Origin: Ignavibacteria bacterium | GTDB taxonomy: Bacteria; Bacteroidota; Ignavibacteria; Tepidaquicellales; Tepidaquicellaceae | NCBI GenBank assembly: GCA_016716125.1 | Contig: JADJWZ010000040.1 | Coordinates: 62,001-126,000 of the forward strand | Direction of reading: 5' to 3' | Length of the DNA: 64,000 bases | Notes under the pieces: generated by a model | What the model saw: the letters and a program-made list of their open reading frames with translations, nothing else | Told to the model about the DNA's origin: nothing | The model's database searches: none | Made by a program: the position numbers and the translations under genes | Part shown: positions 25,532 through 33,988 of the stretch, piece by piece | How the letters are laid out: each line of letters opens with the position of its first letter | Position numbering within the stretch: position 1 is the stretch's first letter

Positions 25532-27081
25532 GTATTTGTTTTGAGATTGAATTTAACTTTCAATCCGAAGCTGTCTTCAAACAATTGTTTCCTCTGCTCA
25601 GCACCCCACAGCTCAAGCGACGGGTCTGATTTACATGAAGTGATATTTATATTCAGTGTTTTGTTTTCAAGCAGGACATTGAAGTTCTCAATCACACCTT
25701 TATGACTTCTGTCAAGAGCATCAGCGATCCTTAATATTGCTGAAAGTTTTTTTACTTTCATTTGATTTTCAGAATCAAGTTTTGCATATGCTTCATGTTT
25801 GATTTTAGGAAATGATTTCCTGTGGTATCTTGCAGTGTTAGCAATGATTTCAATTTCCTTATCATTAAATCCCATCAGATCAGCATTCCTGATAAGGTAG
25901 TATGAATGCTTGTGATGACTTGCCGGAGAGATATGATATCCAATGTCATGCATAAGGCAAGCAGCTTCCAGATATTCTTTATCATCAGCATCCAGAGATG
26001 AAACTTTAAAAACTGAATCAAAAATCAAAACGGCATTTTCCATAACCTTAAAGGAATGTTCCCTGTCAAAGTTAGTGAGTTCGCAGAGATGAATTATACT
26101 GTTATATCTTACTTTTTTAAAACTTACAAAGTCATTACCAATTCTGTTTTGCTGAATGTAATTCATTATGATCCCTTCTCTTAATGCATAACTTGACACT
26201 GTCATCTTTTCTAATCCCAGTTCAGAAAATACCTGCTCAAGTATAATACCGCCTCCGGTTATAATATCAAATCTCTTCGGTTCAAGTCCGTTTATTTTTG
26301 ATTTATCGGAAACAGTTTCAGCAGAATATATTTTTTCAAGCGCATTCAGAAGCGATTTTTTCCTGATAATGAATCCGTTAAGCATAGCTTCAGCTTCATC
26401 TTCATTTAGATTTTCTGATTTTATAATTCCCGCAATACTTAGTATAGTACCTGAAGATCCTATTACCATTTCATAATCTTCATTCTCCAAAGCTCTTACT
26501 ACCTGATTTAAAATATTCCTTGTGAATATCCGTGAATCTTTAATTTTATTTTTATCGGGTTTTTTGTCGAGTGAAAATTTTTTAGTAAGCCTGACTGCGC
26601 CTATCTTTACGCTGTTGGCATATTTTACTTCGCCGGAGTGACCGACGAGAAACTCCGTACTTCCTCCTCCGATATCAACAAGTAATACTTTCTTATCAAA
26701 TATTTCAATCGACTGAAGTATGCCGAGATATATTAATCTGGCTTCTTCAAATCCGGATACTACGTTAATTTCAATTCCGGTCTCTTCAAATACCTTTGTT
26801 TTAAATTCATTCTGATTAATCGCTTCCCTTGTCGCGCTTGTAGCTACAGCAATTATTTCAGCATTATAAGATTTGCATATCAGATTAAATCTTTTGAGTA
26901 CATCGACTCCTCTTTCAACCGACTCTGCTGAAATGTATTTCATATCATTTGAACTGTCACCGAGACGTACAACTTCTTTTGATTTGGTAAGTATCTTAAA
27001 TCTGTTTTTGCTGTCAATCTCAGCAATTACCAGATGAAATGAATTTGTGCCGATATCAATCGCAGCAATATTTTCGTTCAA
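25528..27081 (-). CDS. Ppx/GppA-family exopolyphosphatase / pppGpp phosphohydrolase
   Basis: 517 residues. N-terminal ASKHA phosphatase: IAAIDIGTNSFHLVIAEI (about 4-21), AVATSATREA, VLLVDIGGGSTEFLVG, GSSGTILSIAGI and ITGGGIILEQVF. C-terminal HD-type domain: AACLMHDIGYHISPASHHKHSYYLI and ILRIADALDRSH. The family hydrolyses inorganic polyphosphate and/or pppGpp; which substrate dominates cannot be decided. It is the last gene of the minus-strand run that starts at 31692, 41 bases after the glycosyltransferase. Confidence 0.92.
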   Translation of the reverse strand: MNENIAAIDIGTNSFHLVIAEIDSKNRFKILTKSKEVVRLGDSSNDMKYISAESVERGVDVLKRFNLICKSYNAEIIAVATSATREAINQNEFKTKVFEETGIEINVVSGFEEARLIYLGILQSIEIFDKKVLLVDIGGGSTEFLVGHSGEVKYANSVKIGAVRLTKKFSLDKKPDKNKIKDSRIFTRNILNQVVRALENEDYEMVIGSSGTILSIAGIIKSENLNEDEAEAMLNGFIIRKKSLLNALEKIYSAETVSDKSKINGLEPKRFDIITGGGIILEQVFSELGLEKMTVSSYALREGIIMNYIQQNRIGNDFVSFKKVRYNSIIHLCELTNFDREHSFKVMENAVLIFDSVFKVSSLDADDKEYLEAACLMHDIGYHISPASHHKHSYYLIRNADLMGFNDKEIEIIANTARYHRKSFPKIKHEAYAKLDSENQMKVKKLSAILRIADALDRSHKGVIENFNVLLENKTLNINITSCKSDPSLELWGAEQRKQLFEDSFGLKVKFNLKTNT

Positions 27082-27122
27082 TTTTAAATTATTTTATTGG
27101 AGATTTTATTACACCGTGTAAA

Positions 27123-28229
27123 TTAACTTGTTTCTTCGGACACAGTCACAAAGTATTCCGATTTAAAAAATTCATCAGCTTTGTTGTACACACTTTCCAC
27201 GGTAATATCATTTATATCTTTAGTAGGTGATTGAATAAAAAATTTATTTTCTCCGGTTGGCGCCCATTCATATCCGTGAGTCGGACCGAAAAGAGAAATT
27301 ACATTTGCATCCACGCCGCCGGCTACATGCAAGGTTCCGGTATCGTTTGTAATATAAAGAGCAAGCTTTTTGATAATAGCTCCGAGTTTTCTGATTGGTG
27401 TATTATCCAGAACTGTGCAGGCAATGCCGGATTTTTTAAGCCCGGATTTTACATATTCAGTAATTTCACCGTCAATGCTTCCCGAAGTGATCATAAAATA
27501 ACAGTCGAATTTATTATTTAAAAGTTTTATCAGCTCTACAAACTTATCCTTATCCCACCGGTTCGGAACTTTACCTGCGCCCGGATGAAAGCCGAAAATT
27601 AGTTTGCTTTTATCAGGAAAGTTTGCTTTCACATATTCATCTGCAAAATTTTTCTCATCATCGCTTAAATGAATCATCACTTCATTTTTTTCTTTTTCAG
27701 AAATACTGCAGCCGATTTGTCTCCCGACATCAAGATTCCTTTCAGTCTGATGCAGTTTGTTCTTATTCCATTCGAAATCCGATTTTACATTGAGAAGATA
27801 TTCCATCTCGTTTTTTTTACCGTCAATGCTTTTCACTCCGACTCTAACCTTAGCGCCTGAAAAATAATTAATAAGATGAGAAGTCCTTGAAAGTGAAACA
27901 GTGGACGGCACTATGCCGATCTGATAATTATGATCTCTAAGCTCTTTGTAAAAATCAACAAGATACTTAAGAGGCGCTTTTCTGTAAGTGATTACTTTAT
28001 CTATAAAAGGATTTATATCGCTGAAAAGAATTTCGTAATTGATAGGGGATGCTACAAGCGTAATATGAGCTTCAGGATATTTTTTCCTGATCGCCGCAAA
28101 AAGCGGAACTGAACAAAGCATATCGCCAAGCTGATTATGCTGTCTTACAATCAGAATATTTTTAACTTTACCGGCGGAATACATTTCCGGATGTATGTCG
28201 TCTGAAGATTTGAGAAGAAATTTAAACAT
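27123..28229 (-). CDS. Glycosyltransferase family 9 (heptosyltransferase-like)
   Basis: GT-B enzyme of 368 residues resembling ADP-heptose:LPS heptosyltransferases. Seen: NILIVRQHNQLGDMLCSVPLFAAIRKKYPEAHITLVAS at the N-terminus, FGFHPGAGKVPNRWDKDKFVELIKLL in the middle, and the donor-binding YITNDTGTLHVAGGVDANVISLFGP. Likely adds a sugar to lipopolysaccharide core or another surface glycan at the inner face of the inner membrane. The donor sugar is not determined. It lies eight bases after the small membrane-peptide gene. Confidence 0.9.
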   Translation of the reverse strand: MFKFLLKSSDDIHPEMYSAGKVKNILIVRQHNQLGDMLCSVPLFAAIRKKYPEAHITLVASPINYEILFSDINPFIDKVITYRKAPLKYLVDFYKELRDHNYQIGIVPSTVSLSRTSHLINYFSGAKVRVGVKSIDGKKNEMEYLLNVKSDFEWNKNKLHQTERNLDVGRQIGCSISEKEKNEVMIHLSDDEKNFADEYVKANFPDKSKLIFGFHPGAGKVPNRWDKDKFVELIKLLNNKFDCYFMITSGSIDGEITEYVKSGLKKSGIACTVLDNTPIRKLGAIIKKLALYITNDTGTLHVAGGVDANVISLFGPTHGYEWAPTGENKFFIQSPTKDINDITVESVYNKADEFFKSEYFVTVSEETS

Positions 28230-28236
28230 TACGGAT

Positions 28237-28410
28237 TTAATTTATTTCTTCATACTTTGCGTCTATTATATCATCGCCGTCTTTTTTCTTACCCGGTTTT
28301 TCTTTATCCGGAATTACAGGTCCGGTCCTTGGTCTTAACATTCTGTAAAAAGTCTTTACAAGAGAAAGAAAGATAAATATTATTAAAACTATTATTATTG
28401 TTCTGATCAT
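28237..28410 (-). CDS. 57-residue membrane peptide, translationally coupled
   Basis: Short gene between the deoxynucleoside kinase and the GT9 gene. Its ATG overlaps the kinase stop as ATGA and its stop is eight bases before the GT9 start. Residues 1-18 are a hydrophobic helix (MIRTIIIVLIIFIFLSLVKTF). The rest is a basic/proline stretch and an acidic tail (DDIIDAKYEEIN). It looks like a single-pass inner-membrane peptide with a cytoplasmic tail. Function unknown. The tight packing and regular topology make it a probable real gene. Confidence 0.65.
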   Translation of the reverse strand: MIRTIIIVLIIFIFLSLVKTFYRMLRPRTGPVIPDKEKPGKKKDGDDIIDAKYEEIN

Positions 28411-29075
28411 TTTTTACCTGCAGTTTTTGTTGAAACCGGATTATAAAATTCAATTGAAGAATGATCCGGTTTTAAAATTTCAGTAATCAGATTTTCAAAG
28501 TCCTGTTCATTATGCACAAAATCAATTTCCGCTGAATTCACTATTAGCACTTTCGTTGCTTTATATCTGAAAAAGAAATAATTATAACCTTCATTGAGAT
28601 CCTTGATATAATCCTCTTTAATTTCCTTTTCAATATCCCTGTCACGGTGTTTAATGTTTTTCATCAGTCTTTCATGTGTGGACTGAAGATAAATTATCAG
28701 ATCGGGGACAGTAACATTTTTTTCTATAAGAGAAACTATTTTTTCATAAAGCTTTAGTTCATCATCCTGAAGATTCAGATATGCAAAGATCTTATCTTTT
28801 TCAAAAATGTAATCCGCTACAAAATAATCATGGAACATGTCGATCTGTTTTACTTCCTGAAGCTGCTTATACCTGCTCATTAGAAAATACATCTGCGTAT
28901 GAAACGCATAGCTTACCGGATCTTTATAAAATTTTTCGAGAAAAGGATTGTCTTCAAAATCTTCGAGTATCAGCTTTGCATTTAATCTTTCTGAAAGTTT
29001 TTTGGCAAGAGAAGTTTTACCGGCTCCTATTACTCCTTCAATAGCAATATACCTGATCTTTTTTTCTGAGGACAT
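28407..29075 (-). CDS. Deoxynucleoside kinase (dNK family)
   Basis: 222-residue kinase phosphorylating deoxynucleosides for salvage. P-loop YIAIEGVIGAGKTSLAKKL at residues about 9-27, YAFHTQMYFLMSRYKQL in the substrate-binding region, VADYIFEKDKIFAYLNL at the DRS-like site, VPDLIIYLQSTHERLMKNIKHRDRDIEKEI forming the LID, and NEGYNYFFFRY. Most like deoxyadenosine/deoxyguanosine kinases of Bacteroidetes and Firmicutes. It follows folK by two bases and shares ATGA with the downstream peptide gene. Confidence 0.92.
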   Translation of the reverse strand: MSSEKKIRYIAIEGVIGAGKTSLAKKLSERLNAKLILEDFEDNPFLEKFYKDPVSYAFHTQMYFLMSRYKQLQEVKQIDMFHDYFVADYIFEKDKIFAYLNLQDDELKLYEKIVSLIEKNVTVPDLIIYLQSTHERLMKNIKHRDRDIEKEIKEDYIKDLNEGYNYFFFRYKATKVLIVNSAEIDFVHNEQDFENLITEILKPDHSSIEFYNPVSTKTAGKK

Positions 29076-29077
29076 AT

Positions 29078-29596
29078 TTATAATGCTTCAGTTTTTACAT
29101 TTCCGTAAAGCGTTACTCCGAGTTTATCATCTGAAGAAGACAGCATTTCCGCAGCGGTTTTCTTTAATACCGGATGAATAAAATCCGGAGCAATTTCCGC
29201 AAGCGGCACCAGTACAAATTTTCTTTCCTCTATAAATGAATGCGGTATATTAAGGTTTTCATTTTTTATAATGAAGTCTTCATAAAAAAGTATGTCGATA
29301 TCGATTTCCCTTTCAGACCATTTCCTGTTACCGGTTCTGCCGATTTTTTTTTCAAGAGATTTCAGTTCAACTAGAAGCTCCATTGGTCCGAGTTCAGTCA
29401 CGATTTTTAAAACAGCATTAAGATAATCATCCTGTTTTGTATTACCCCATGGTTCCGTTTCGTAAATTCCGGAGATCTTCATAATGCTGATGCTGTCTGA
29501 ATTATCAAGTTCGGAAATTACTTTTTCAATGTAAACAATTCTTTCGCCGATATTTGAACCTAAACCGAGGTAAGCAATTTTTTTATTTTTTATCAT
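29078..29596 (-). CDS. folK: 2-amino-4-hydroxy-6-hydroxymethyldihydropteridine pyrophosphokinase
   Basis: HPPK, folate pathway, transfers pyrophosphate from ATP to the pterin. 172 residues: AYLGLGSNIGERIVYIEKVISEL, IYETEPWGNTKQDDYLNAVLKI, KKIGRTGNRKWSEREIDIDILFYEDF (metal-binding Asp pair) and IPHSFIEERKFVLVPLAEIAPDFIHP are all present. It sits directly after folB (12 bases), as in many FCB genomes. Confidence 0.96.
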   Translation of the reverse strand: MIKNKKIAYLGLGSNIGERIVYIEKVISELDNSDSISIMKISGIYETEPWGNTKQDDYLNAVLKIVTELGPMELLVELKSLEKKIGRTGNRKWSEREIDIDILFYEDFIIKNENLNIPHSFIEERKFVLVPLAEIAPDFIHPVLKKTAAEMLSSSDDKLGVTLYGNVKTEAL

Positions 29597-29607
29597 TTGG
29601 AATTATA

Positions 29608-29970
29608 TTAATCAGGTCTGACGGATTTATGTATGATCTCAACCGAGTCAATAATTCCGAGAGGCGCATTTGGTTTTCTTATTTTCACTTCTACGGAATT
29701 TACCAGCGGATATTTTTCAAGTATCATATTACAAATTGAATAATTTACTGTTTCTATCAGATGATATTTTTTTTCATTGAAAACGGATCTGACAGAATTA
29801 TAAACGTCAAGATAATTCACAGTTTTATTAAGGTCATCACTTAGAGACAGCCCGGTCAGATCGCATTCCATTTCAATATCAACTTCAAATTCATTGCCGA
29901 ATTCTTTTTCATAATCCAGCACTCCGTGATAAGAATAAAATTTAGCATTATTAATTCGGATCTTTGTCAA
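29608..29970 (-). CDS. folB: Dihydroneopterin aldolase
   Basis: 120 residues, full length. Converts 7,8-dihydroneopterin to the hydroxymethyl pterin used by folK next door. Seen: IRINNAKFYSYHGVLDYEKEFGNEFEVDIEME, the LDYVY-like NKTVNYLDVYNSVRSVF, KKYHLIETVNYSICNMIL (catalytic Glu/Lys region) and VEVKIRKPNAPLGIIDSVEI. Ten bases after sucD. Confidence 0.95.
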   Translation of the reverse strand: MTKIRINNAKFYSYHGVLDYEKEFGNEFEVDIEMECDLTGLSLSDDLNKTVNYLDVYNSVRSVFNEKKYHLIETVNYSICNMILEKYPLVNSVEVKIRKPNAPLGIIDSVEIIHKSVRPD

Positions 29971-29980
29971 TTTACAGAAT

Positions 29981-31006
29981 TTATTTTAAAGTTACTTTCT
30001 TTTTTGATGAAGTTTTTTTAGGTGTATTATTTTTCGAAACCGGTTTTTTAGAAACTACTTTTTTCTTTACAGAGGATCCTGATTCCGCCGGTTTTTTTAG
30101 TTTAAATTTTTCAATTGCTTTCTTAACAGTAATTCCAATATCAGCGGGAGAATCTGCGATTGCAATTCCGCAGCTTTTCATTACTTTGATTTTTTCTTCG
30201 GCGGTTCCTTTTCCTCCTAATATTATTGCGCCTGCATGACCCATTCTTCTGCCGGGCGGAGCGGTTCTTCCTGCTATAAAACCTATCACCGGTTTTTTTA
30301 CGTTTGCCTTAATGTAATAAGCCGCTTCCTCTTCAGCATTCCCTCCAATCTCTCCGATCATCAGAATTGCTTCAGTATCCTTATCTTCATTAAAAAGTTT
30401 TACTGCGTCTAGAAACCGTGTGCCGATCACCGGATCTCCGCCGATGCCGATACATGTGGACTGACCGATTCCGAGATTAGTAAGCTGCCATACAGCTTCG
30501 TATGTCAGAGTTCCGCTTCTTGATATAAGTCCGACTTTACCTTTTTTATGTATAAATCCGGGCATTATCCCGATCTTACATTCATCCGGCGTAATTATGC
30601 CGGGACAGTTCGGTCCTATAAATCTGACAGAATGACTTTCCGTATTTTTGTTTTTTACATAATCATAAGCTTTGATCATATCGTTTGTAGGAATTCCTTC
30701 CGTAATACAAACTATTACATTTATTCCCGCATCCGCCGCTTCAATGATTGCATCCGCCGCAAACGGCGCTGGTACAAAGATTACTGATGCATCGGCTTTT
30801 GTTTTTATTACCGCTTCTTTTACTGAATTGAAAATCGGAACTGAAGTATTCTTATCAGATTTGAAAACATTTCCTCCTTTACCGGGAGTTACTCCGGCTA
30901 CTACATTTGTTCCGTAATCGATCATTTGATTTGTGTGAAATGTTCCTTCGGAACCTGTTATTCCCTGTACTACTACTTTTGTTTTCCTGTTTACTAAAAT
31001 GCTCAT
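29981..31006 (-). CDS. sucD: Succinyl-CoA ligase alpha subunit with lysine-rich C-terminal extension
   Basis: TCA-cycle enzyme alpha subunit. CoA-binding VVVQGITGSEGTFHTNQM, PGKGG, FIGPNCPGIITP, LISRSGTLTYEAVWQLT, GIGGDPVIGT and the phosphorylated His257 in RRMGHAGAII are seen. The family usually ends near residue 290-300. Here about 40 extra residues follow, almost all Lys/Ser/Pro/Thr (KLKKPAESGSSVKKK...), resembling a histone-like basic tail. The beta subunit gene sucC is not in the window. Five bases separate it from the upstream lipoprotein gene and ten from folB. Confidence 0.95.
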   Translation of the reverse strand: MSILVNRKTKVVVQGITGSEGTFHTNQMIDYGTNVVAGVTPGKGGNVFKSDKNTSVPIFNSVKEAVIKTKADASVIFVPAPFAADAIIEAADAGINVIVCITEGIPTNDMIKAYDYVKNKNTESHSVRFIGPNCPGIITPDECKIGIMPGFIHKKGKVGLISRSGTLTYEAVWQLTNLGIGQSTCIGIGGDPVIGTRFLDAVKLFNEDKDTEAILMIGEIGGNAEEEAAYYIKANVKKPVIGFIAGRTAPPGRRMGHAGAIILGGKGTAEEKIKVMKSCGIAIADSPADIGITVKKAIEKFKLKKPAESGSSVKKKVVSKKPVSKNNTPKKTSSKKKVTLK

Positions 31007-31011
31007 TAATT

Positions 31012-31692
31012 TTATTTATTTTTAATTACAGTATTATTTTTAATTTTCCATTTTCCGTTATTATCCGCAATCAGATTATATCTAACTGTCATCACGGATT
31101 CTTCTTCTTTGTCATTTTTCAGATCAGCTTTTTTGATCTTAACTTCGACGACAGCTTCATTTCCTTTTTGTGAAATTACTTTCGGCTCTTCAAGAGTGGT
31201 TATTTTTTTTGTATTTTTATAGTTCGAAGTAAATCTTTTAAGATTACTGTTTTGCCATAGCCCGCTTGCTTTTTTCATATTCTGTTCGAAGTTGCCCCCT
31301 TCACCTGTTCCTCTTTTTAAATATTCAATATAGTCTTTAATTGCAATTTCAGGATTATCAAGACGTTTGTTCAGTTCCTTTTCTTTCTGAACCATTTTCT
31401 TTTTATCTTCTGCGGCTTTTATTTTTTTCAAAGAGTCATTTATCGCTTTTGCCGAATCAGTTAAACTCAATAGTGAATCCGCATCTGCAATAGATGAATC
31501 GGTTATGCCTTCCTGAAGTCTTTTAAGTCTTTCAAATTCTTCCCTTTCTCTCAATTCTTTTTCCTTATCGATTGTGATTTCTTCTTCAGGCGGAGTATAC
31601 TGTGCCTCTTCCTTTTTATCACAGGAAATAAAAACTGCAGTCAGGGAAAATGCAATAACAAAAGCTCTGAAAAAATATTTAATTTTATTCAA
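31012..31692 (-). CDS. Lipoprotein with charged linker
   Basis: 226 residues. Signal peptide with lipobox VFISC (lipidated Cys24), a long Glu/Lys/Arg-rich predicted helical linker (about 25-125: KEKELREREEFERLKRLQE..., KKIKAAEDKKKMVQKEKEL), then a small C-terminal domain (AIKDYIEYLKRGTGEGGNFEQNMKKASGLW...VMTVRYNLIADNNGKWKIKNN) whose final strands resemble NTF2-like/DUF4878-type lipoprotein domains. Function unknown. It is the first gene of the minus-strand run that continues into sucD. Confidence 0.72.
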   Translation of the reverse strand: MNKIKYFFRAFVIAFSLTAVFISCDKKEEAQYTPPEEEITIDKEKELREREEFERLKRLQEGITDSSIADADSLLSLTDSAKAINDSLKKIKAAEDKKKMVQKEKELNKRLDNPEIAIKDYIEYLKRGTGEGGNFEQNMKKASGLWQNSNLKRFTSNYKNTKKITTLEEPKVISQKGNEAVVEVKIKKADLKNDKEEESVMTVRYNLIADNNGKWKIKNNTVIKNK

Positions 31693-32043
31693 TTTATTTT
31701 ATACAATCAAAATAGATTTTTAGAGTTTTATATTCAATTTACAAATGGCACAAATTATCAGATCAAAGAAGTGAAATTAAATTAAAATTAAAAATTAATA
31801 TCCGGGAGTCAAGAATAAATTGTAAAACATCATCCTTGTTTTTTTTAAGTGAATAAAAAAACTAATATTTATCATTAACTACAATTTATTAATTGACAAT
31901 AGAAAATATTATAAATAACTTAATAAAAATGTAATATCATTTAAAAGTTTGTAATAAATTTTTTTATTTCCATCTGATTCAGGAAATTTATTAGAAATTA
32001 ATTATTTAAAAACATTAACTAAACTAAACAAAAGGAGAAAAAA
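31693..32043. other. Intergenic region between divergent operons
   Basis: About 350 very A/T-rich bases holding the start region of the minus-strand lipoprotein operon and, from 31893, the promoter and leader of the first T9SS array gene. The part from 31893 on recurs, slightly diverged, before the second array gene (33839-33988). Nothing else is visible. Confidence 0.6.
31893..31921 (+). promoter_or_regulatory. Promoter of T9SS array gene 1
   Basis: TTGACA (31893-31898), 17-base spacer, TAACTT (31916-31921). The same boxes at the same spacing precede array genes 2 and 3, and a close variant precedes gene 4. That conservation is the main support. Confidence 0.6.
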
Positions 32044-33768
32044 ATGAAATCAAAATTACTGATTTACACTCTTCCTGTTATTCTTCTGATGGTCCTTGTT
32101 TACGGTTATTCCGTGCAGGACGATCCGAGAAACGACAGAGCGCCTGAATCAACAATTCAACAGGTAGCGCCGGATTCAAAAAATTTCATATTAACATCCG
32201 AAACAGATACTTTAGTACCTGCAGGTTTTCCACCGACATTATGGAATTATAATTACGCTACACTTCCTGATGGACAATCAGGCGGATCTGTCGGAGCTAC
32301 ATATTTCGATGGCAGATACTATAACAACAGATGGAATTCTGCAACAATATACAGATTAAATCCTGACGGACAGAACGGCGGTCCGGGTACCATTGCTGAT
32401 TCGAATACAGCATATAACGGCGGTACAGGAGCTATCAGAGATATGACTGTAGCGCCTGACGGATCAGGAAACAGTTATCTTTGGGGCGGTGCAGCAGGAA
32501 CAGCTCTTTATAAAATGGATGCTAACGGAAACAGACTTGCAGCTTTTACACATGCAGGAGCTGCTTACAGAACGATCGCCTGGGATCCAAACAGAAAAGG
32601 TTTCTGGAGCAGTAACTTTTCAGATAACTTAGTATGCCGTGATACAAACGGTGTTGTAATAAGAACACTTACAAATACATTACCCGGAAAATACGGAATG
32701 GCATTTGACAGTACTTCGACAGCTGATTCAGCTTTCTTATGGGTCTGGAGTCAAGGCGCAGTAACAGGCGCTCCAAATACATTAAACAGAATTCATATTG
32801 CTTCAAACACAAATACCAAAATTTACACTGTAGCTCTAGTCGGCGGTACACTTGGAATTGCAGGCGGTGCCGGATCATTTGTAAAAGACGGTAAATTCAT
32901 GTTAGCATTAAATTATCAGAATTTTGCAATCGTAGGTTATGTGTTAAAAGAATTAGGACCACCATCAGGCGGCGGATCAGTAACAATTACAAGGACTCAG
33001 ACAAAAGTAATTCCTGAAAACGGAGGAAATGCTAATCCTGCTGTTGATACAATCGACATCAGCGGTATCGGCGGAAATGTTGAAATCACAAAAGTAACAT
33101 TAACTTTAGATGAGGTTCAGCATTCATGGATCGGTGACCTGAGATTCTGGCTTACAAAAGGAAGTATTGTTGATACTTGTATCAGCAGAATAGGCTGGAC
33201 AGGAACAGGTTTCGGAAACAGCTGCGATGACTTCATCGGTACTATACTTAGTGATTCGGCAGGTTTGGTGAATATTCAAAACATACCTACAACTTGTATT
33301 GGAACTCAGTCACAGGCTACAGGTAATTTCAACCCTAAAGAGCCTTTCAGCATATATCAGAATAACAATACTAATCCAAACGGATCGTATATTTTAAGAA
33401 TTGCCGATAATGCAGCAGGTGATACAGGCAGTCTTAGATCATGGACACTGAAGATCGATTATGATGTTATTACAGGTGTAAATAATAATGTTACATCAAT
33501 TCCGAATGAGTTCAGCTTAAGTCAGAATTATCCGAACCCGTTCAATCCTTCTACAAAAATTGCATATACAATTCCAAATAATGGACTTGTTACATTAAAA
33601 ATCTATAACCTGCTTGGTAAAGAAGTAGCTTCTCTTATAAATGAAGTGAAAAGCGCAGGCACATATGAAGTAAATTTCAATGGAGCAAATCTGTCAAGCG
33701 GTGTATATTTCTACAGACTTGAATCAGGTAATTTTGTAGATACAAAGAAAATGTTTTTACTGAAATAA
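32044..33768 (+). CDS. T9SS-sorted secreted protein with P-domain (array gene 1)
   Basis: 574 residues: signal-anchor-like N-terminus (MKSKLLIYTLPVILLMVLVYGYS), an aromatic/Gly-rich probable beta-propeller domain (about 55-305: TYFDGRYYNNRWNSATIYRLNP, MTVAPDGSG, TIAWDPNRKGFWSSNFSDN), a proprotein-convertase P-domain-like module (about 318-470: EITKVTLTLDEVQHSWIGDL, GSYILRIADNAAGDTGSLRSW) and a type A sorting domain (about 490-574: NYPNPFNPSTKI, LKIYNLLGKEVASL, SSGVYFYRL, KKMFLLK). Exported by Sec then T9SS to the surface. AGGAG Shine-Dalgarno before ATG 32044. The N-terminal domain DNA is nearly identical to that of gene 2. Role unknown, perhaps adhesion or surface display. Confidence 0.85.
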   Translation: MKSKLLIYTLPVILLMVLVYGYSVQDDPRNDRAPESTIQQVAPDSKNFILTSETDTLVPAGFPPTLWNYNYATLPDGQSGGSVGATYFDGRYYNNRWNSATIYRLNPDGQNGGPGTIADSNTAYNGGTGAIRDMTVAPDGSGNSYLWGGAAGTALYKMDANGNRLAAFTHAGAAYRTIAWDPNRKGFWSSNFSDNLVCRDTNGVVIRTLTNTLPGKYGMAFDSTSTADSAFLWVWSQGAVTGAPNTLNRIHIASNTNTKIYTVALVGGTLGIAGGAGSFVKDGKFMLALNYQNFAIVGYVLKELGPPSGGGSVTITRTQTKVIPENGGNANPAVDTIDISGIGGNVEITKVTLTLDEVQHSWIGDLRFWLTKGSIVDTCISRIGWTGTGFGNSCDDFIGTILSDSAGLVNIQNIPTTCIGTQSQATGNFNPKEPFSIYQNNNTNPNGSYILRIADNAAGDTGSLRSWTLKIDYDVITGVNNNVTSIPNEFSLSQNYPNPFNPSTKIAYTIPNNGLVTLKIYNLLGKEVASLINEVKSAGTYEVNFNGANLSSGVYFYRLESGNFVDTKKMFLLK

Positions 33769-33786
33769 ACCTTTTCAGTTTATTTA

Positions 33787-33821
33787 TAAAAACCCGTGTC
33801 TGAATAAGTCACGGGTTTTTT
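33787..33821 (+). terminator. Intrinsic terminator after array gene 1
   Basis: AAAACCCGTG and CACGGGTTTT form a 10-bp stem with an 11-base loop and T tail. The same hairpin sequence recurs after array gene 2 (36139). Confidence 0.9.
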
Positions 33822-33838
33822 TTGGCTTTTTAAATAAA

Positions 33839-33867
33839 TTGACAATAATAATCAATATAAATAACTT
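33839..33867 (+). promoter_or_regulatory. Promoter of T9SS array gene 2
   Basis: TTGACA, 17 bases, TAACTT, followed by a leader nearly identical to that of gene 1 up to the AGGAG Shine-Dalgarno. Confidence 0.6.
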
Positions 33868-33988
33868 AACGAAAATGTAATATCATTTAAAAGTTTGTAA
33901 TAAATTTTTTTATTTCTATGTGATTCAGGAAATTTATTAGAAATTAATTATTTAATAACATTAACTAAACTAAACAAAAGGAGAAAAA

